The notes beneath the pieces were generated by a model. It ran no database searches and had not been told where the DNA came from. It worked only from the letters and a program-made list of their open reading frames with translations. The translations under genes and the position numbers were made by a program. A DNA stretch of 64,000 bases from Jeotgalibacillus salarius (lineage in GTDB: Bacteria; Bacillota; Bacilli; Bacillales; Jeotgalibacillaceae): the NCBI RefSeq assembly GCF_004405125.1, contig NZ_SORX01000005.1, positions 1-64,000 of the forward strand. Reading direction: 5' to 3'. This document shows positions 54,823 to 64,000 of this stretch, piece after piece. Positions within the stretch are counted from its first letter, which is position 1. The number at the start of each line of letters is the position of its first letter.

Positions 54823-56157
54823 CTAATTATGAGAAATTTCTGACTGATTTGTGACTAAATTTTGTAAAAGGGTATAAAAGATACAGGCTGAAGTAAATAC
54901 AATCAAACCAGGTGATAGATTGTCAGGTATCAGTAAATATATAGGAACAAAAAGGGTTACTGTTAACAGTGCTGAGAAGTTTGTATAATGACCTCCCATT
55001 CCCAAACGGGTGAGGTGTTCCTTTTTAATAGACAGTTTTTTAATAAAGAGATAATCCGCAATGATGACTGCTGATAAAGGAATAACGGCTGCACCAAGCA
55101 GTGAAATATATTTTTCTGCTTCATCAACGATTGAAGGAAACAGACTTAGCGCTGTTGCTGCGACTCCGAAAATAAGTGCACTCTTAACACGTCCAAGCCT
55201 GGGAACAGCATTTAACAAGCTGTAACCACCTGTATAAGCATTGCTGAGATTAATAGAAATCATTGAAATAATCGCACCAGCAGCGATCAATAGGATAGCA
55301 GGTGAAGAATCTGTTAACTGACTGGCCGATACAAATGGGTTAACTGATTGGAGCGCTGAAGCAAATAATGCACCAAGTAATGCCACAACAGTAAAGCCAG
55401 CAACATTACCTGCAAGTACGCCAAGAAACCCTTCACGAGGTGATTTTGCATAGCGTGTAATGTCCGATGAAGCGCTGACGCCGGAAACATATTGCATAAA
55501 AGCAAGACTTCCGTAAAAGAAACATGTACCAAGAGAAAATTCACCTTTAGCAATTAAACTGGTGTCTTGAGAGATCAATTCAATGATCAGGTACAACATG
55601 AGCAATTGGCTGATAAATAAAATTGGAATGAACCATTTGATTGTTTTCTTTACAGCCTCAAAACCGATTAAAGCAAGTACGCCCATAATGATTGAAAATA
55701 GCGGAGCGAGTAAATAAAGAGAAAGATAAACCCCTGCAAATTCCAAAAGCAGAAATTGGACAACAATAGAGCCACCAATTGTCTGCACTGCAAACCAATA
55801 TAATGAAGTGAGAGAGCGTACAGGTGAGGCAAAGTGCATGGAAAGCCTGGACCCGATCATCGTTCTGATGACATATTGAGCAGGAAGGCCGTATCTTGCT
55901 CCTGGAAGTGATAATAGAGAAACTAAAATAAATGCCATGATGGCACCAGTCAAAGTTGACGCAATAGCCCAGCCGGCAGATAGGCCACCTGCAGTGACTG
56001 CTAAGGCAGGGACAAGGACATTGCCTGTATTGACAGAGAAAGCCATCTGGATAAATGCATAATCATACCAGCGTGTTTTTTTCTCGGATTCAGGCACTTC
56101 AGAAAGACCGATTGTTTCAATTTGAATTTTTCTTTTACTTGTTACACTCGTCATCAT
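54823..56157 (-). CDS. NCS1 family nucleobase/cytosine permease
   Basis: About 444 residues with 12 predicted membrane helices. The NCS1 hallmarks are an N-terminal WYDYAFIQMAFSVNTGNVLV stretch and repeated Gly-rich helices. It resembles CodB-type permeases; likely substrates are cytosine, purines or hydantoins, but no catabolic gene is nearby to decide. Two adjacent ATGs (56157, 56154) follow AGGGG; the frame opens further up at 56193 without an RBS. It is divergent from ald with a shared cre-like site. Confidence 0.85.
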   Translation of the reverse strand: MMTSVTSKRKIQIETIGLSEVPESEKKTRWYDYAFIQMAFSVNTGNVLVPALAVTAGGLSAGWAIASTLTGAIMAFILVSLLSLPGARYGLPAQYVIRTMIGSRLSMHFASPVRSLTSLYWFAVQTIGGSIVVQFLLLEFAGVYLSLYLLAPLFSIIMGVLALIGFEAVKKTIKWFIPILFISQLLMLYLIIELISQDTSLIAKGEFSLGTCFFYGSLAFMQYVSGVSASSDITRYAKSPREGFLGVLAGNVAGFTVVALLGALFASALQSVNPFVSASQLTDSSPAILLIAAGAIISMISINLSNAYTGGYSLLNAVPRLGRVKSALIFGVAATALSLFPSIVDEAEKYISLLGAAVIPLSAVIIADYLFIKKLSIKKEHLTRLGMGGHYTNFSALLTVTLFVPIYLLIPDNLSPGLIVFTSACIFYTLLQNLVTNQSEISHN

Positions 56158-56206
56158 TAAACCCCTGTCATTAGAATATGGATATTTTAACACATTAGAG
56201 TAGTTA

Positions 56207-56220
56207 CGAAAACGGTTTCA
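56207..56220. promoter_or_regulatory. cre-like site between the NCS1 permease gene and ald
   Basis: CGAAAACGGTTTCA matches TGWNANCGNTNWCA at 13 of 14 positions and is nearly palindromic. It lies 50 bases upstream of the permease start and about 70 upstream of the likely ald -10. Confidence 0.65.
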
Positions 56221-56263
56221 AAAAGTGTGAATAGTCAATCAATTTAGAAGTGTAAAATAAGTG

Positions 56264-56292
56264 CGGACAAGGGTTAGGCTATTTGTTAAAAT
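56264..56292 (+). promoter_or_regulatory. Promoter of ald
   Basis: CGGACA (56264-56269, 4 of 6), 17 bases, TAAAAT (56287-56292) with an upstream TG (extended -10). Confidence 0.55.
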
Positions 56293-56346
56293 GGAACTGC
56301 GTAATGGAAGGTTAAAAACTTTATCAGTATTTGAGGAGGAATTTAC

Positions 56347-57465
56347 ATGCGTGTCGGTATTCCAAGAGAAGTTAAAAATAATGAAAATCGTGTAGCAATC
56401 ACTCCATCCGGTGTATATCATTTTGTGAACCAGGGGCATGAGGTATTAGTTGAAGATGCAGCAGGTGAAGGCTCAGGATTCACAAATGAAGATTACACTG
56501 CTGCGGGAGCGAAAATTGCAGCAACTGCAGAAGAGGCCTGGTCGTGTGAAATGGTCATGAAAGTAAAAGAGCCGATTGCAAGTGAATACGGTTATTTTCA
56601 TGAAGGCCTGATTCTGTTTACGTATTTACATTTAGCACCTGAACCGGAACTGACTAAAGCATTGATTGACAATAAAGTTGTATCTATTGCATATGAAACA
56701 GTTCAGCTTCCTAATGGTTCGCTTCCATTGCTAACACCTATGAGTGAAGTAGCAGGCAGAATGGCTACACAGATCGGCGCGCAGTTCCTTGAGAAAATCC
56801 ATGGTGGTATGGGCATTCTTTTAGCCGGAGTACCAGGTGTTTCACGTGGTAAAGTAACAGTAATTGGCGGAGGAGTCGCTGGAACAAACGCTGCAAAAAT
56901 GGCTGTAGGATTAGGAGCGGAAGTGACCATTCTCGACTTGAATCCTGAAAGACTTCGCCAGCTGGATGACTTATTCGGAAAAGACGTGACAACACTCATG
57001 TCTAATCCACTCAATATTGCTCATAGCGTTGCAGAATCTGACCTTGTCATTGGAGCGGTTCTGATCCCTGGTGCAAGAGCACCTAAACTGGTTAGTGAAG
57101 AGATGATTAAAGCGATGAAACCTGGAGCAGTTATTGTAGATATCGCGATTGATCAGGGCGGTATTTTTGAAACGACTGATAAAATTACGACGCATGATAA
57201 CCCAACGTATACAAAACACGGAGTTGTTCATTATGCAGTTGCGAATATGCCAGGCGCAGTACCGCGTACTTCTACAATTGCGCTGACAAATGTAACAGTT
57301 CCATACGGCATTCAGATTGCCAACAAAGGATATCGACAGGCTTGCATCGATAATGATGCACTGATGAGCGGTATTAACACGCTCGATGGCTTTGTTACTT
57401 ATAATGCAGTAGCAGAAGCTCACAATCTTGAGTATGCGAATGTTAGGGACTTGCTGATTAATTAA
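56347..57465 (+). CDS. ald: Alanine dehydrogenase
   Basis: 372 residues. The AlaDH/PNT N-terminal signature [17 protein letters not shown] is at residues 4-20, and the NAD-binding motif [15 protein letters not shown] at about 172-186. It interconverts L-alanine and pyruvate with NAD, and supports growth on alanine and sporulation in Bacillus. GAGGAGG precedes the ATG. A cre-like site and an extended -10 promoter lie upstream and a strong terminator downstream. Confidence 0.97.
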   Translation: MRVGIPREVKNNENRVAITPSGVYHFVNQGHEVLVEDAAGEGSGFTNEDYTAAGAKIAATAEEAWSCEMVMKVKEPIASEYGYFHEGLILFTYLHLAPEPELTKALIDNKVVSIAYETVQLPNGSLPLLTPMSEVAGRMATQIGAQFLEKIHGGMGILLAGVPGVSRGKVTVIGGGVAGTNAAKMAVGLGAEVTILDLNPERLRQLDDLFGKDVTTLMSNPLNIAHSVAESDLVIGAVLIPGARAPKLVSEEMIKAMKPGAVIVDIAIDQGGIFETTDKITTHDNPTYTKHGVVHYAVANMPGAVPRTSTIALTNVTVPYGIQIANKGYRQACIDNDALMSGINTLDGFVTYNAVAEAHNLEYANVRDLLIN

Positions 57466-57539
57466 ATTAGTGAACATTAAAAAAATCCCCATTTTTCTGG
57501 AGGACACTGAAAAATGTCGAGTATTTTAAGTCAAAGAAA

Positions 57540-57580
57540 AGAAGACAATGCTCTTTTTCTTGAGCATTGTCTTCTTTTTC
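57540..57580 (+). terminator. Intrinsic terminator of ald
   Basis: AGAAGACAATGCTC / GAGCATTGTCTTCT stem with T-run. Confidence 0.88.
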
Positions 57581-57608
57581 ATTACATTGAGACTTCTTGA
57601 AAGCTTAG

Positions 57609-57733
57609 GTTCATTGCAGTGGAGGGCGGGGACTCCGGGACGACTAGCCTGTCAGCTGAGACCCCGCAGTCGAAGACGAGGAGGCTTAGTGCAGGCCGTC
57701 CGGAAAGCTTCCGCCCGAAACGGAAATGAACCG
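57609..57733 (+). repeat. Repeat superfamily, AGCTGAGACC subtype
   Basis: Starts GTTCATTGCAGTGGAGGGCGG and ends CGGAAATGAACCGG. It keeps GGGGACTCC, CAGCTGAGACCCCGCAG and GAGGAGGCTTAG. The ends TTCATT and AATGAA are complementary. Related to 59738-59860. Together with the ald terminator it fills the 57466-57808 gap. Confidence 0.8.
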
Positions 57734-57808
57734 GACATTTTCACGAGACTTTTTCAGTAGCTACTTTTCTAATTTGGGGTCATCTTTTGCTGTTGAAGCA
57801 GTGTAGCA

Positions 57809-58888
57809 TTATACTTTTATTGTTTGCAGCGTTTTAGGGAATTTTGTTAATGTTTCATAGCCGTCTTTCGTGACCAGGACATCGTCTTCGATTCTGACTC
57901 CGGCTACTTTTGGTACGTAGATGCCCGGTTCAATTGTGAATGTCATCCCTTCTTCTAAGACAAAGTCACTTTCGGATGTGATAGAAGGAAACTCGTGCAC
58001 GTTCAGTCCAAGTCCATGTCCAAGGCGATGTGGGAAGTAGTCTCCATACCCTGCATCCTCAATGACCTTTCTTGCGGCTTTATCAAGTTGACTCGCTTTG
58101 ACCCCAGGTTTAACCATTTCCAGGGCGGTCAATTCTGCCTTTAAAACAGTCTCATAAATCTCCTGCTGCTTATTTGAAATTTCCCCGAATGCCACTGTCC
58201 TCGTAATATCTGAACAGTACCCTTTGTAAACAACACCTAAATCAAACAGCACTAAATCACCTTTTTTAATCGTGGTGTCTCCTGGCGTACCATGTGGGGA
58301 GGATGCATTTTCACCTGTAAGCACCATAGTTGAGAAGGACATTTCTGTGATGCCTTTCTTTTTCAATTCATATTCAATCTTAGACAGGACATCAAGCTCT
58401 GTTTTTCCCTCTGTAAGTTCACTGCATGCTGTTTCAATTGCAAAATCAGCCAGTTCCGCAGCTTTTTTTAACAGCTTAAGCTCGTCATCAGACTTAATCA
58501 CTCTTAATTCATTCATGAAGTTTTCCGCTGGATATGTTTTGAAATCCCCAAACACTTCGTGAAGAAGTTCTAATCTTTCAACGGTTAAATGATTCTTTTC
58601 GATCGCGAGGCTGTTAAAAGATTGAACGTTTTCTTTTAGTAATTGAAGCGGGTTTTCTGTGTCACTATACCCAATAATCGGGCCGCTCCATCCGGCTGCC
58701 CCGGCATCTTCAACTTCCATCCCCGGACAGATTAAAATGGCCTCACCTTCAGCCGGCACATAAACAGCAAGCCATCTTTCATGCGGATCACTTCTGAATC
58801 CTGTTGTATATGTAACATTTTCAGTTGATGTTAAAAAAGCACTGTCTATCTGTTCTTTTTTTAAATATGCCTGAATTTTTTTTATCAT
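57809..58888 (-). CDS. M24 family aminopeptidase (Xaa-Pro dipeptidase type)
   Basis: 359 residues. The N-terminal creatinase-like domain (to about 130) is followed by a pita-bread metallopeptidase domain. All five metal ligands are visible: two Asp in LFDLGVVYKGYCSDITRTV, His in HRLGHGLGLNVHEFP, Glu in TIEPGIY and Glu in RIEDDVLV. It cleaves Xaa-Pro or N-terminal residues from peptides in the cytosol. ATG after GGATGAG. Confidence 0.92.
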   Translation of the reverse strand: MIKKIQAYLKKEQIDSAFLTSTENVTYTTGFRSDPHERWLAVYVPAEGEAILICPGMEVEDAGAAGWSGPIIGYSDTENPLQLLKENVQSFNSLAIEKNHLTVERLELLHEVFGDFKTYPAENFMNELRVIKSDDELKLLKKAAELADFAIETACSELTEGKTELDVLSKIEYELKKKGITEMSFSTMVLTGENASSPHGTPGDTTIKKGDLVLFDLGVVYKGYCSDITRTVAFGEISNKQQEIYETVLKAELTALEMVKPGVKASQLDKAARKVIEDAGYGDYFPHRLGHGLGLNVHEFPSITSESDFVLEEGMTFTIEPGIYVPKVAGVRIEDDVLVTKDGYETLTKFPKTLQTIKV

Positions 58889-59010
58889 TTATCTCATCCT
58901 TTCAAGTTCAGCCAGTTCAAAATTATCACTAAATTTAGCACATGTAAATGTTTCACGATTCGCAGGAAGGGAAAAGTTGAGGGAGAAACCGTAACCTAGG
59001 AGGAATGAAG

Positions 59011-59691
59011 ATGAAAATTTCTTACCATGGACATTCAATTATTAAAATTGAAACAAACGGCAAAACAATTTTGATGGATCCTTTTATCAATGGGAATGAT
59101 CAGACAGACCTGAAAGCAGATGATCAGAACCCGGATGTGATTATTCTGACACACGGACATAATGATCATGTAGGGGATACAGTAGAGATTGCTAAACGAA
59201 GTAACGCACTTGTAATAGCTCCATTCGAACTTGCTAACTATATGGAAATGCAAGGGTTGAACACTCACCCGATGCATATAGGCGGAGCGTATGAATTTGA
59301 ATTCGGAAAAGTGAAATTCACCCAGGCTTTTCATGGTTCTTCCTATACAACTGAAGAGAATGAAATTATTTATACCGGTATGCCTGCAGGTGTTTTATTT
59401 ATGTCAGAAGGAAAAACAGTTTACCATGCGGGAGATACAGCGCTTTTCGGCGACATGAAACTGATCGGTGACAGACATCCAATCGACATTGCTTTTCTCC
59501 CGATCGGAGATAACTTTACAATGGGACCTGACGATGCTGCCTACGCTGCAGAACTGCTCCAGGCAAAACACGTCGTACCAATTCACTACAATACATTCCC
59601 ACCAATCAAACAGGATCCTGAAAAATTCATCAGCATGCTCAAAAACGGACAGGGTAAAATGATGCATGCAGGAGATCATGTAGAATTATAA
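59011..59691 (+). CDS. ytkL: Metal-dependent hydrolase YtkL (UPF0173, beta-lactamase fold)
   Basis: 226 residues of the metallo-beta-lactamase fold. The HxHxDH motif is [10 protein letters not shown] at about 47-56; later ligands are in [11 protein letters not shown] and HYNTFP. The substrate is unknown. AGGAGG at 58998-59003 is only one base from the ATG at 59005, so the in-frame ATG at 59011 is the real start. Confidence 0.9.
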   Translation: MKISYHGHSIIKIETNGKTILMDPFINGNDQTDLKADDQNPDVIILTHGHNDHVGDTVEIAKRSNALVIAPFELANYMEMQGLNTHPMHIGGAYEFEFGKVKFTQAFHGSSYTTEENEIIYTGMPAGVLFMSEGKTVYHAGDTALFGDMKLIGDRHPIDIAFLPIGDNFTMGPDDAAYAAELLQAKHVVPIHYNTFPPIKQDPEKFISMLKNGQGKMMHAGDHVEL

Positions 59692-59737
59692 AAAGGTTTG
59701 GATGTGAATAACAATACATTGATTAATAATATTAAAG

Positions 59738-59860
59738 TGCAGCGAAGCGTAAGGTGGCGACTCCAGCGGGATCTGACGGATAGCTGAGACCCCGGAAGCC
59801 GCAGGCTGAGGAGGCTCAGCGACGTCCCCGCGGAAAGCGTCCGCCTGAAGCGAAGCGAAA
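59738..59860 (+). repeat. Repeat superfamily, AGCTGAGACC subtype
   Basis: Starts TGCAGCGAAGCGTAAGGTGG and ends GCCTGAAGCGAAGCGAAACG. It keeps GCGACTCCAGCGG, AGCTGAGACCCCGGAAG, CTGAGGAGGCTCAGC and GCGGAAAGCGTCCGCC. The inner GAGACC...GAGGAGGCTC stem is especially clear. It fills most of the 300-base gap before ytoI; the rest shows no other feature. Confidence 0.85.
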
Positions 59861-59991
59861 CGATTTGGAAGGGTTAAGACATATTCGTCTTAGCCTTTTT
59901 GTTTTGTGTCTTCACATCGATTTGAACCTTTCTTACCACTGCGGTTATAATAAAGGAACGAATGTACGATGAAGAAAGCGGGGATTAGCGA

Positions 59992-61302
59992 TTGGCTACT
60001 AAACACGAACAAATACTTCAGCATATAGAATCCCTGCCTGTCGGGAATAAAATTTCAGTCAGACAGGTAGCAAAGCATATGGCTGTGAGTGAAGGAACAG
60101 CTTACCGGGCAATAAAAGAAGCTGAAAACAACGGCCTGGTGAGTACAATTGAGCGGGTTGGAACAATCCGGATAGAGAAAAAAGTACGGGAAAACATTGA
60201 ACGGCTTACATATGCAGAAGTCGTAAACATTGTTGATGGACATGTTGTGGGAGGCCGTTCAGGTCTGCACAAAACACTGAATAAATTTGTGATTGGTGCC
60301 ATGAAGCTTGAAGCGATGATGCGTTATACAGAAGCTGGAAACCTGCTAATCGTGGGGAACCGTACAAAAGCCCATGAGTATGCGCTGAATGCAGGAGCAG
60401 CTGTATTAATTACCGGTGGATTTGATGCAGAAGAACCTGTAAAAAAGCTCGCTGACCACCTTGAGCTGCCTGTGATTTCTACAAGTTATGACACATTTAC
60501 AGTTGCAGCAATGATCAATCGGGCAATATACGATCAGATGATCAAAAAAGAAATCGTGCTTGTTAACGATATCCTGATCCCACTTGAAAAATCATACTAC
60601 CTTACTTCAAAATCAACGATCCGGCAGTGGGAAGAATTGAATAAAGAAACTCATCATAGCCGCTTTCCGGTCGTCGATGGTTCGACTTTAAAAGTAACCG
60701 GCATGGTTACAGCAAAGGATATCCTTGGACGCAGTAAGGATGAACTTCTTGAAAAAGTAATGACAAAATATCCTCTCACGGTAAATGCGAAAACAAGTGT
60801 AGCGTCTGCAGCTCACATCATGATTTGGGAAGGGATTGAATTGCTTCCGGTCGTGAATGAAGCACATCAGCTGAAGGGTGTAATCAGCAGACAGGATGTA
60901 TTAAAAGCAATGCAGATGATCCAGCGACAGCCTCAAATGGGGGAAACAATCGATGATCTGATATTACAGGAACTTCAAGTGGAAAAGAATGAAAACAACC
61001 GTCACGTTTTTCAGGTGACGCCACAGATGACAAACCATCTTGGTGCCATTTCATATGGCGTTTTTACGACACTGGTTACAGAAGCAGCCAACCAGTTGTT
61101 GAAAGAGTACAAACGAAGTGATCTCGTTGTTGAAAATATCACCATTTACTTTATTAAGCCGGTTCAGATCGACAGTGTGCTTGAAGTACTACCGAAACTG
61201 CTTGATGTAGGACGCAAATTCGGTAAAGTGGATGTGGAAGTCTTCAGTGAAGGAAACCTGGTAGGAAAAGCAATGATGATGTGTCAACTGCTTGAAAAAT
61301 AA
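59992..61302 (+). CDS. ytoI: YtoI, HTH-DRTGG-CBS-hotdog regulator-like protein
   Basis: 436 residues with four modules: an N-terminal winged helix (about 1-70, KISVRQVAKHMAVSEGTAYR), a DRTGG domain (about 80-185), a CBS pair (about 190-310) that likely binds adenine nucleotides, and a C-terminal hotdog fold (about 330-430). It looks like a DNA-binding sensor of acyl-CoA or nucleotide state, but no target is known. The start is TTG at 59992, preceded by a weak GGGG; the protein then begins MATKHEQIL as in B. subtilis. Confidence 0.9.
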   Translation: MATKHEQILQHIESLPVGNKISVRQVAKHMAVSEGTAYRAIKEAENNGLVSTIERVGTIRIEKKVRENIERLTYAEVVNIVDGHVVGGRSGLHKTLNKFVIGAMKLEAMMRYTEAGNLLIVGNRTKAHEYALNAGAAVLITGGFDAEEPVKKLADHLELPVISTSYDTFTVAAMINRAIYDQMIKKEIVLVNDILIPLEKSYYLTSKSTIRQWEELNKETHHSRFPVVDGSTLKVTGMVTAKDILGRSKDELLEKVMTKYPLTVNAKTSVASAAHIMIWEGIELLPVVNEAHQLKGVISRQDVLKAMQMIQRQPQMGETIDDLILQELQVEKNENNRHVFQVTPQMTNHLGAISYGVFTTLVTEAANQLLKEYKRSDLVVENITIYFIKPVQIDSVLEVLPKLLDVGRKFGKVDVEVFSEGNLVGKAMMMCQLLEK

Positions 61303-61331
61303 TTAAACCGGCTGTCAGCAGCCGGTTTAAG
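61303..61331. terminator. Hairpin between ytoI and ytpI
   Basis: AAACCGGCTG / CAGCCGGTTT with a TCAG loop. The T-tract is weak on the plus strand, so terminator function is likely but not certain. Confidence 0.65.
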
Positions 61332-61351
61332 TACTTTTTATATTTAATCAA

Positions 61352-61672
61352 TTAATTATTCCAGTTGTTTTCTTCTTCCGCAAGTAAAGGCGTATAATGT
61401 TTGTAAGCTTTATAGCGAATCCATGCGCTGGAAAATCCGATAATGATGAACAATAGCGCAACGATATAAGTAAATATCAGATTTGACGCAAGCTCAAAGT
61501 TAAAAAGAAAAAGAGTGTTTATCCCTACAAGCCCCATTCCAACGCCAAGTGCCATTCCTGCACGGCTGGCCTGCCACTCTTTTTCAACAGGGCGGGGAGT
61601 ACGGATTTGCTTTGTTTTAAAATATAAGTAAGCAACTCCGGACATAATAATTAAAAAAACTAAAATCGCCAT
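61352..61672 (-). CDS. ytpI: YtpI family membrane protein
   Basis: 106 residues with three hydrophobic segments (about 2-18, 40-58 and 63-84), basic and polar between them, and an Asn/Glu-rich C terminus. Length, topology and position between ytoI and nrnA match YtpI, a Bacillus membrane protein without known function. GGAGGAATC stands before the ATG. Confidence 0.85.
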   Translation of the reverse strand: MAILVFLIIMSGVAYLYFKTKQIRTPRPVEKEWQASRAGMALGVGMGLVGINTLFLFNFELASNLIFTYIVALLFIIIGFSSAWIRYKAYKHYTPLLAEEENNWNN

Positions 61673-61752
61673 TTCGATTCCTCCAATAATAAACTACTAT
61701 TATTGTAATGGCTTATGAGGTTAAATTCCACTAATTCAGGGAGTGACATTCA

Positions 61753-62688
61753 TTGAAACAACAAATCATTCAAGAGATTAAACAATATGACAAAATTATT
61801 ATACATAGACATGTAAGACCGGATCCTGATGCATACGGTTCTCAGGCAGGACTTGCTGAACTGATTAAAGCATCTTTTCCGGGAAAAAAAGTTTACACAA
61901 CAGGTGAGCCGGAGCCCACACTTGCGTTTTTACATCAGCTTGATGAATGTACGGATGAAGACTTTAATGGCGCACTCATTATTGTGTGTGATACAGCAAA
62001 CACTGATCGAATTGATGATCAGAGATATAAAAACGGTGCAAAACTGATAAAAATTGACCATCATCCTAATGAAGATGCATACGGGGATCTCTTATGGGTT
62101 GATACATCAGCAAGTTCAGCGAGTGAAATGATTTTTGAACTGTATCTTGAAGGCAAAGCAGAAGGACTCAAAATGTCAGATGCTGCTGCAAGACTGATTT
62201 ATGCGGGTATCGTGGGTGACACCGGACGCTTTTTATATCCGAGTGCGACGCAAAAAACTTTTGATTACGCGGGAGAGCTGATCAAATATTCATTTGACCG
62301 CAGTGAACTGTATAATTTTCTTTATGAGATGGAGGCACATGTGCTAAAGCTTCAGGGGTATGTGCTTCAGAACTTCCACATGTCACCAAATGGGGCAGCG
62401 CATGTGAAGCTGACAAAAGAAAAACTTGCTGAATTCAATGCTGCACCTTCAGAAGCTTCTCTTCTTGTAAGCACGCTGGGAAGTGTTAAAGGAATTAAGG
62501 CGTGGGTATTTTTTATTGAGGAAGAAAAAGAAATACGTGTACGCCTCCGTTCGAAAGGTCCAATCGTAAATGAATTAGCAAAACAATATAACGGTGGGGG
62601 ACATCCGGTTGCAGCTGGCGCATCCATCCACCACTGGGAAGAAGCTGAACAGGTTATTCAAAAATTAGAGGCAATTTGTAATTCTTAG
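61753..62688 (+). CDS. nrnA: Oligoribonuclease / pAp phosphatase NrnA
   Basis: 311 residues of the DHH/DHHA1 phosphoesterase family. Metal-binding motifs are HRHVRPDPDAYGSQ (about 18-31), VCDTANTDRI, and IDHHPNEDAYGD (about 103-114); the DHHA1 end has YNGGGHPVAAGAS. It degrades nano-RNAs of 2-5 nucleotides and dephosphorylates 3'-phosphoadenosine 5'-phosphate. The start is TTG at 61753 after GGGAG. It lies just upstream of dnaE as in B. subtilis (ytqI). Confidence 0.95.
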   Translation: MKQQIIQEIKQYDKIIIHRHVRPDPDAYGSQAGLAELIKASFPGKKVYTTGEPEPTLAFLHQLDECTDEDFNGALIIVCDTANTDRIDDQRYKNGAKLIKIDHHPNEDAYGDLLWVDTSASSASEMIFELYLEGKAEGLKMSDAAARLIYAGIVGDTGRFLYPSATQKTFDYAGELIKYSFDRSELYNFLYEMEAHVLKLQGYVLQNFHMSPNGAAHVKLTKEKLAEFNAAPSEASLLVSTLGSVKGIKAWVFFIEEEKEIRVRLRSKGPIVNELAKQYNGGGHPVAAGASIHHWEEAEQVIQKLEAICNS

Positions 62689-62720
62689 GTGTCTGAAAGC
62701 ATGATGAAAGGAGAGAGAGG

Positions 62721-64000
62721 ATGGCTTTTACTCATTTGCATGTCACAAGTGCTTACAGTCTTCTGAGCAGTACTGTATCGATATCACAACTGATCGCACT
62801 GGCGAAGCGTGAGAAGCTGTCTGCACTTGCTCTGACTGATCACAATACAATGTACGGTGTCATTCCTTTTTATAAAGCGTGTCAACAAGAAGGGATTAAG
62901 CCGATTATCGGTTTGAAAGCTGATATCAGCGGAAATGATGAACAATCATTTCCGCTTGTTTTACTTGCAGAAACAGATGAAGGATATAAAAACTTAATCA
63001 AAATCTCCAGTGCGATCTCGACCACCGGACATTCTCTTCCTGAAAAGTGGCTTAAAGCCTACGCTGGCGGTTTAATTGCGATCACACCCGGTAGTGACGG
63101 GGAAATTGAAACATGTTTAATGAATGGTCACTCTGAAGAAGCAGCAGATCGTGCAAAACAACTCAGTGAAATGATGGGTGAGGATCAGTTTTACTTTGGT
63201 CTTTCCAACCACAGTCGTCAGGAAGACAATGAATGTATTCAATTGTTATCTGAACTGTCTTTGGAGACCGGTATACCCTTAGCTGCAACTTCAGAGGTGA
63301 GATACAGCGATCGTGAGGACAAAAGAGCTTATGAAGCAATGGCGGCTTTAAAAGAAGGGTTAACCGTTGATGAAGTTCAGCTGGATGGAGATTTTGATTT
63401 TCAGTCTCCTCGTGAAGTCGAGAATAAACTGTCGGATTATCCGGAAGCAGTTGAAAACACATATCAAATTGCATCACGCTGTCAGATAAATATTGATTTT
63501 TCCTCTTCTCATTTGCCGGTTTATCCTGTGCCGGACGAGGTCACGCAAAAAGAAGTGCTTGCACATTTATGTGAAGAAGGCTTGAAAAAGCGGGTAGGAC
63601 ACATCACACCTGAGTACCGGGAGCGGCTGCAATATGAATTAAGTGTGATTGATCAGATGGGGTTTAATGATTATTTTCTTATCATTTGGGATGTCATGAA
63701 GTTCGCGCGGGAGCAGCATATTCTCGCCGGGCCAGGGCGGGGCTCAGCAGCTGGATCACTGACCGCTTTTGCGCTTTATATTACGCATGTAGATCCGATT
63801 GAACACCGGTTACTTTTTGAAAGGTTTTTAAATCCGGAGCGTGTGACGCTTCCGGATATTGATCTAGACTTTCCCGACGATCGGCGTGATGAAGTGATTC
63901 AGTATACGGCTGAGAAATACAGCAGGAAAAAAGTAGCTCAGATTGCTACATTCGGAACATTATCCGCTAAAGCAGTCGCTAGGGATATGGCAAGAGTGTA
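62721..64000 (+). CDS. dnaE: DNA polymerase III alpha subunit DnaE, 5' part
   Basis: The frame is open from the ATG at 62721 to the window edge (426 full codons), so the gene is cut, not broken. The N-terminal PHP domain begins MAFTHLHVTSAYSLLSS and has LALTDHNTMYG. The polymerase core follows with GPGRGSAAGSL and the catalytic-aspartate motif PDIDLDFPDD near residue 382. In low-GC Gram-positives DnaE extends primers on the lagging strand before PolC takes over. AAAGGAGAG stands before the ATG, 32 bases after nrnA. Confidence 0.95.
   Translation, partial: MAFTHLHVTSAYSLLSSTVSISQLIALAKREKLSALALTDHNTMYGVIPFYKACQQEGIKPIIGLKADISGNDEQSFPLVLLAETDEGYKNLIKISSAISTTGHSLPEKWLKAYAGGLIAITPGSDGEIETCLMNGHSEEAADRAKQLSEMMGEDQFYFGLSNHSRQEDNECIQLLSELSLETGIPLAATSEVRYSDREDKRAYEAMAALKEGLTVDEVQLDGDFDFQSPREVENKLSDYPEAVENTYQIASRCQINIDFSSSHLPVYPVPDEVTQKEVLAHLCEEGLKKRVGHITPEYRERLQYELSVIDQMGFNDYFLIIWDVMKFAREQHILAGPGRGSAAGSLTAFALYITHVDPIEHRLLFERFLNPERVTLPDIDLDFPDDRRDEVIQYTAEKYSRKKVAQIATFGTLSAKAVARDMARV

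Overview
This 64 kb window is chromosomal DNA from an endospore-forming Firmicute of the Bacillaceae/Planococcaceae type. The evidence is a near-continuous match in gene content and order to the Bacillus subtilis ytpP-murC-ccpA-acsA-tyrS-rpsD-ezrA-thiI-sspA-ackA-argGH-dnaE region, an alpha/beta SASP gene behind a sigma-G-like promoter, strong AGGAGG-type ribosome binding sites, TTG/GTG starts, a tyrosine T-box and several CcpA (cre) sites. MotP/MotS sodium-type stators fit a salt-tolerant or alkali-tolerant relative. The species cannot be named from the sequence. I see no prophage, CRISPR array, rRNA or tRNA; this is core genome sprinkled with short non-coding repeats.

Layout. 1-8.9 kb: a PTS-EIIC-like membrane protein, ytpP, ytpQ, ytpR, the DNA translocase sftA, murC, and ytxGHJ behind a sigma-B-like promoter. 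8.9-15.3 kb: a large FtsA-like actin-fold protein, aroA (DAHP synthase with chorismate mutase), ccpA and motPS. 15.3-24.4 kb: acuABC facing acsA with a shared cre, a class A penicillin-binding protein with a repetitive acidic tail, and tyrS behind its T-box. 24.4-34.2 kb: a Rieske/FAD oxidoreductase, a DUF4317 protein, rpsD with an S4-type leader, dgcP, a methionine gamma-lyase with a perfect cre, ytsP, refZ and hisJ. 34.2-43.4 kb: ezrA, brnQ, nifZ-thiI, sspA, a YtcJ amidohydrolase and rarD. 43.4-51.3 kb: a second NAD kinase, sppA, yteJ, ytfI, ytfJ, tpx, ytxK, ackA and an EcsC-family gene. 51.3-64 kb: argGH with an ARG box, a universal stress protein, an NCS1 permease, ald, an M24 peptidase, ytkL, ytoI, ytpI, nrnA and the first 426 codons of dnaE, cut by the window edge.

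How the genes work together. A carbon-overflow theme runs through the window: ccpA itself, and cre-like sites at acuABC/acsA (acetate activation and AcsA acetylation), ackA (acetate excretion), ald, mgl and the ccpA promoter. A second theme is the division and cell-wall set (SftA, MurC, the FtsA-like protein, class A PBP, EzrA, RefZ). A third is sulfur and redox work (NifZ-ThiI, methionine gamma-lyase, the YtsP methionine sulfoxide reductase, Tpx, YtxJ, YtpP).

The most unusual material lies between genes. Thirteen copies or remnants of a roughly 60-145 bp GC-rich palindromic repeat superfamily occupy intergenic gaps. One copy has its 38 bp core inverted relative to its flanks, two have lost the core, and two related copies in opposite orientation flank the EcsC-family gene. 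A second, unrelated repeat occurs as a tandem pair before ackA. A terminator-like hairpin swallows the start site of ytfI, and the FtsA-like protein carries what look like five tandem beta-grasp-type repeats.
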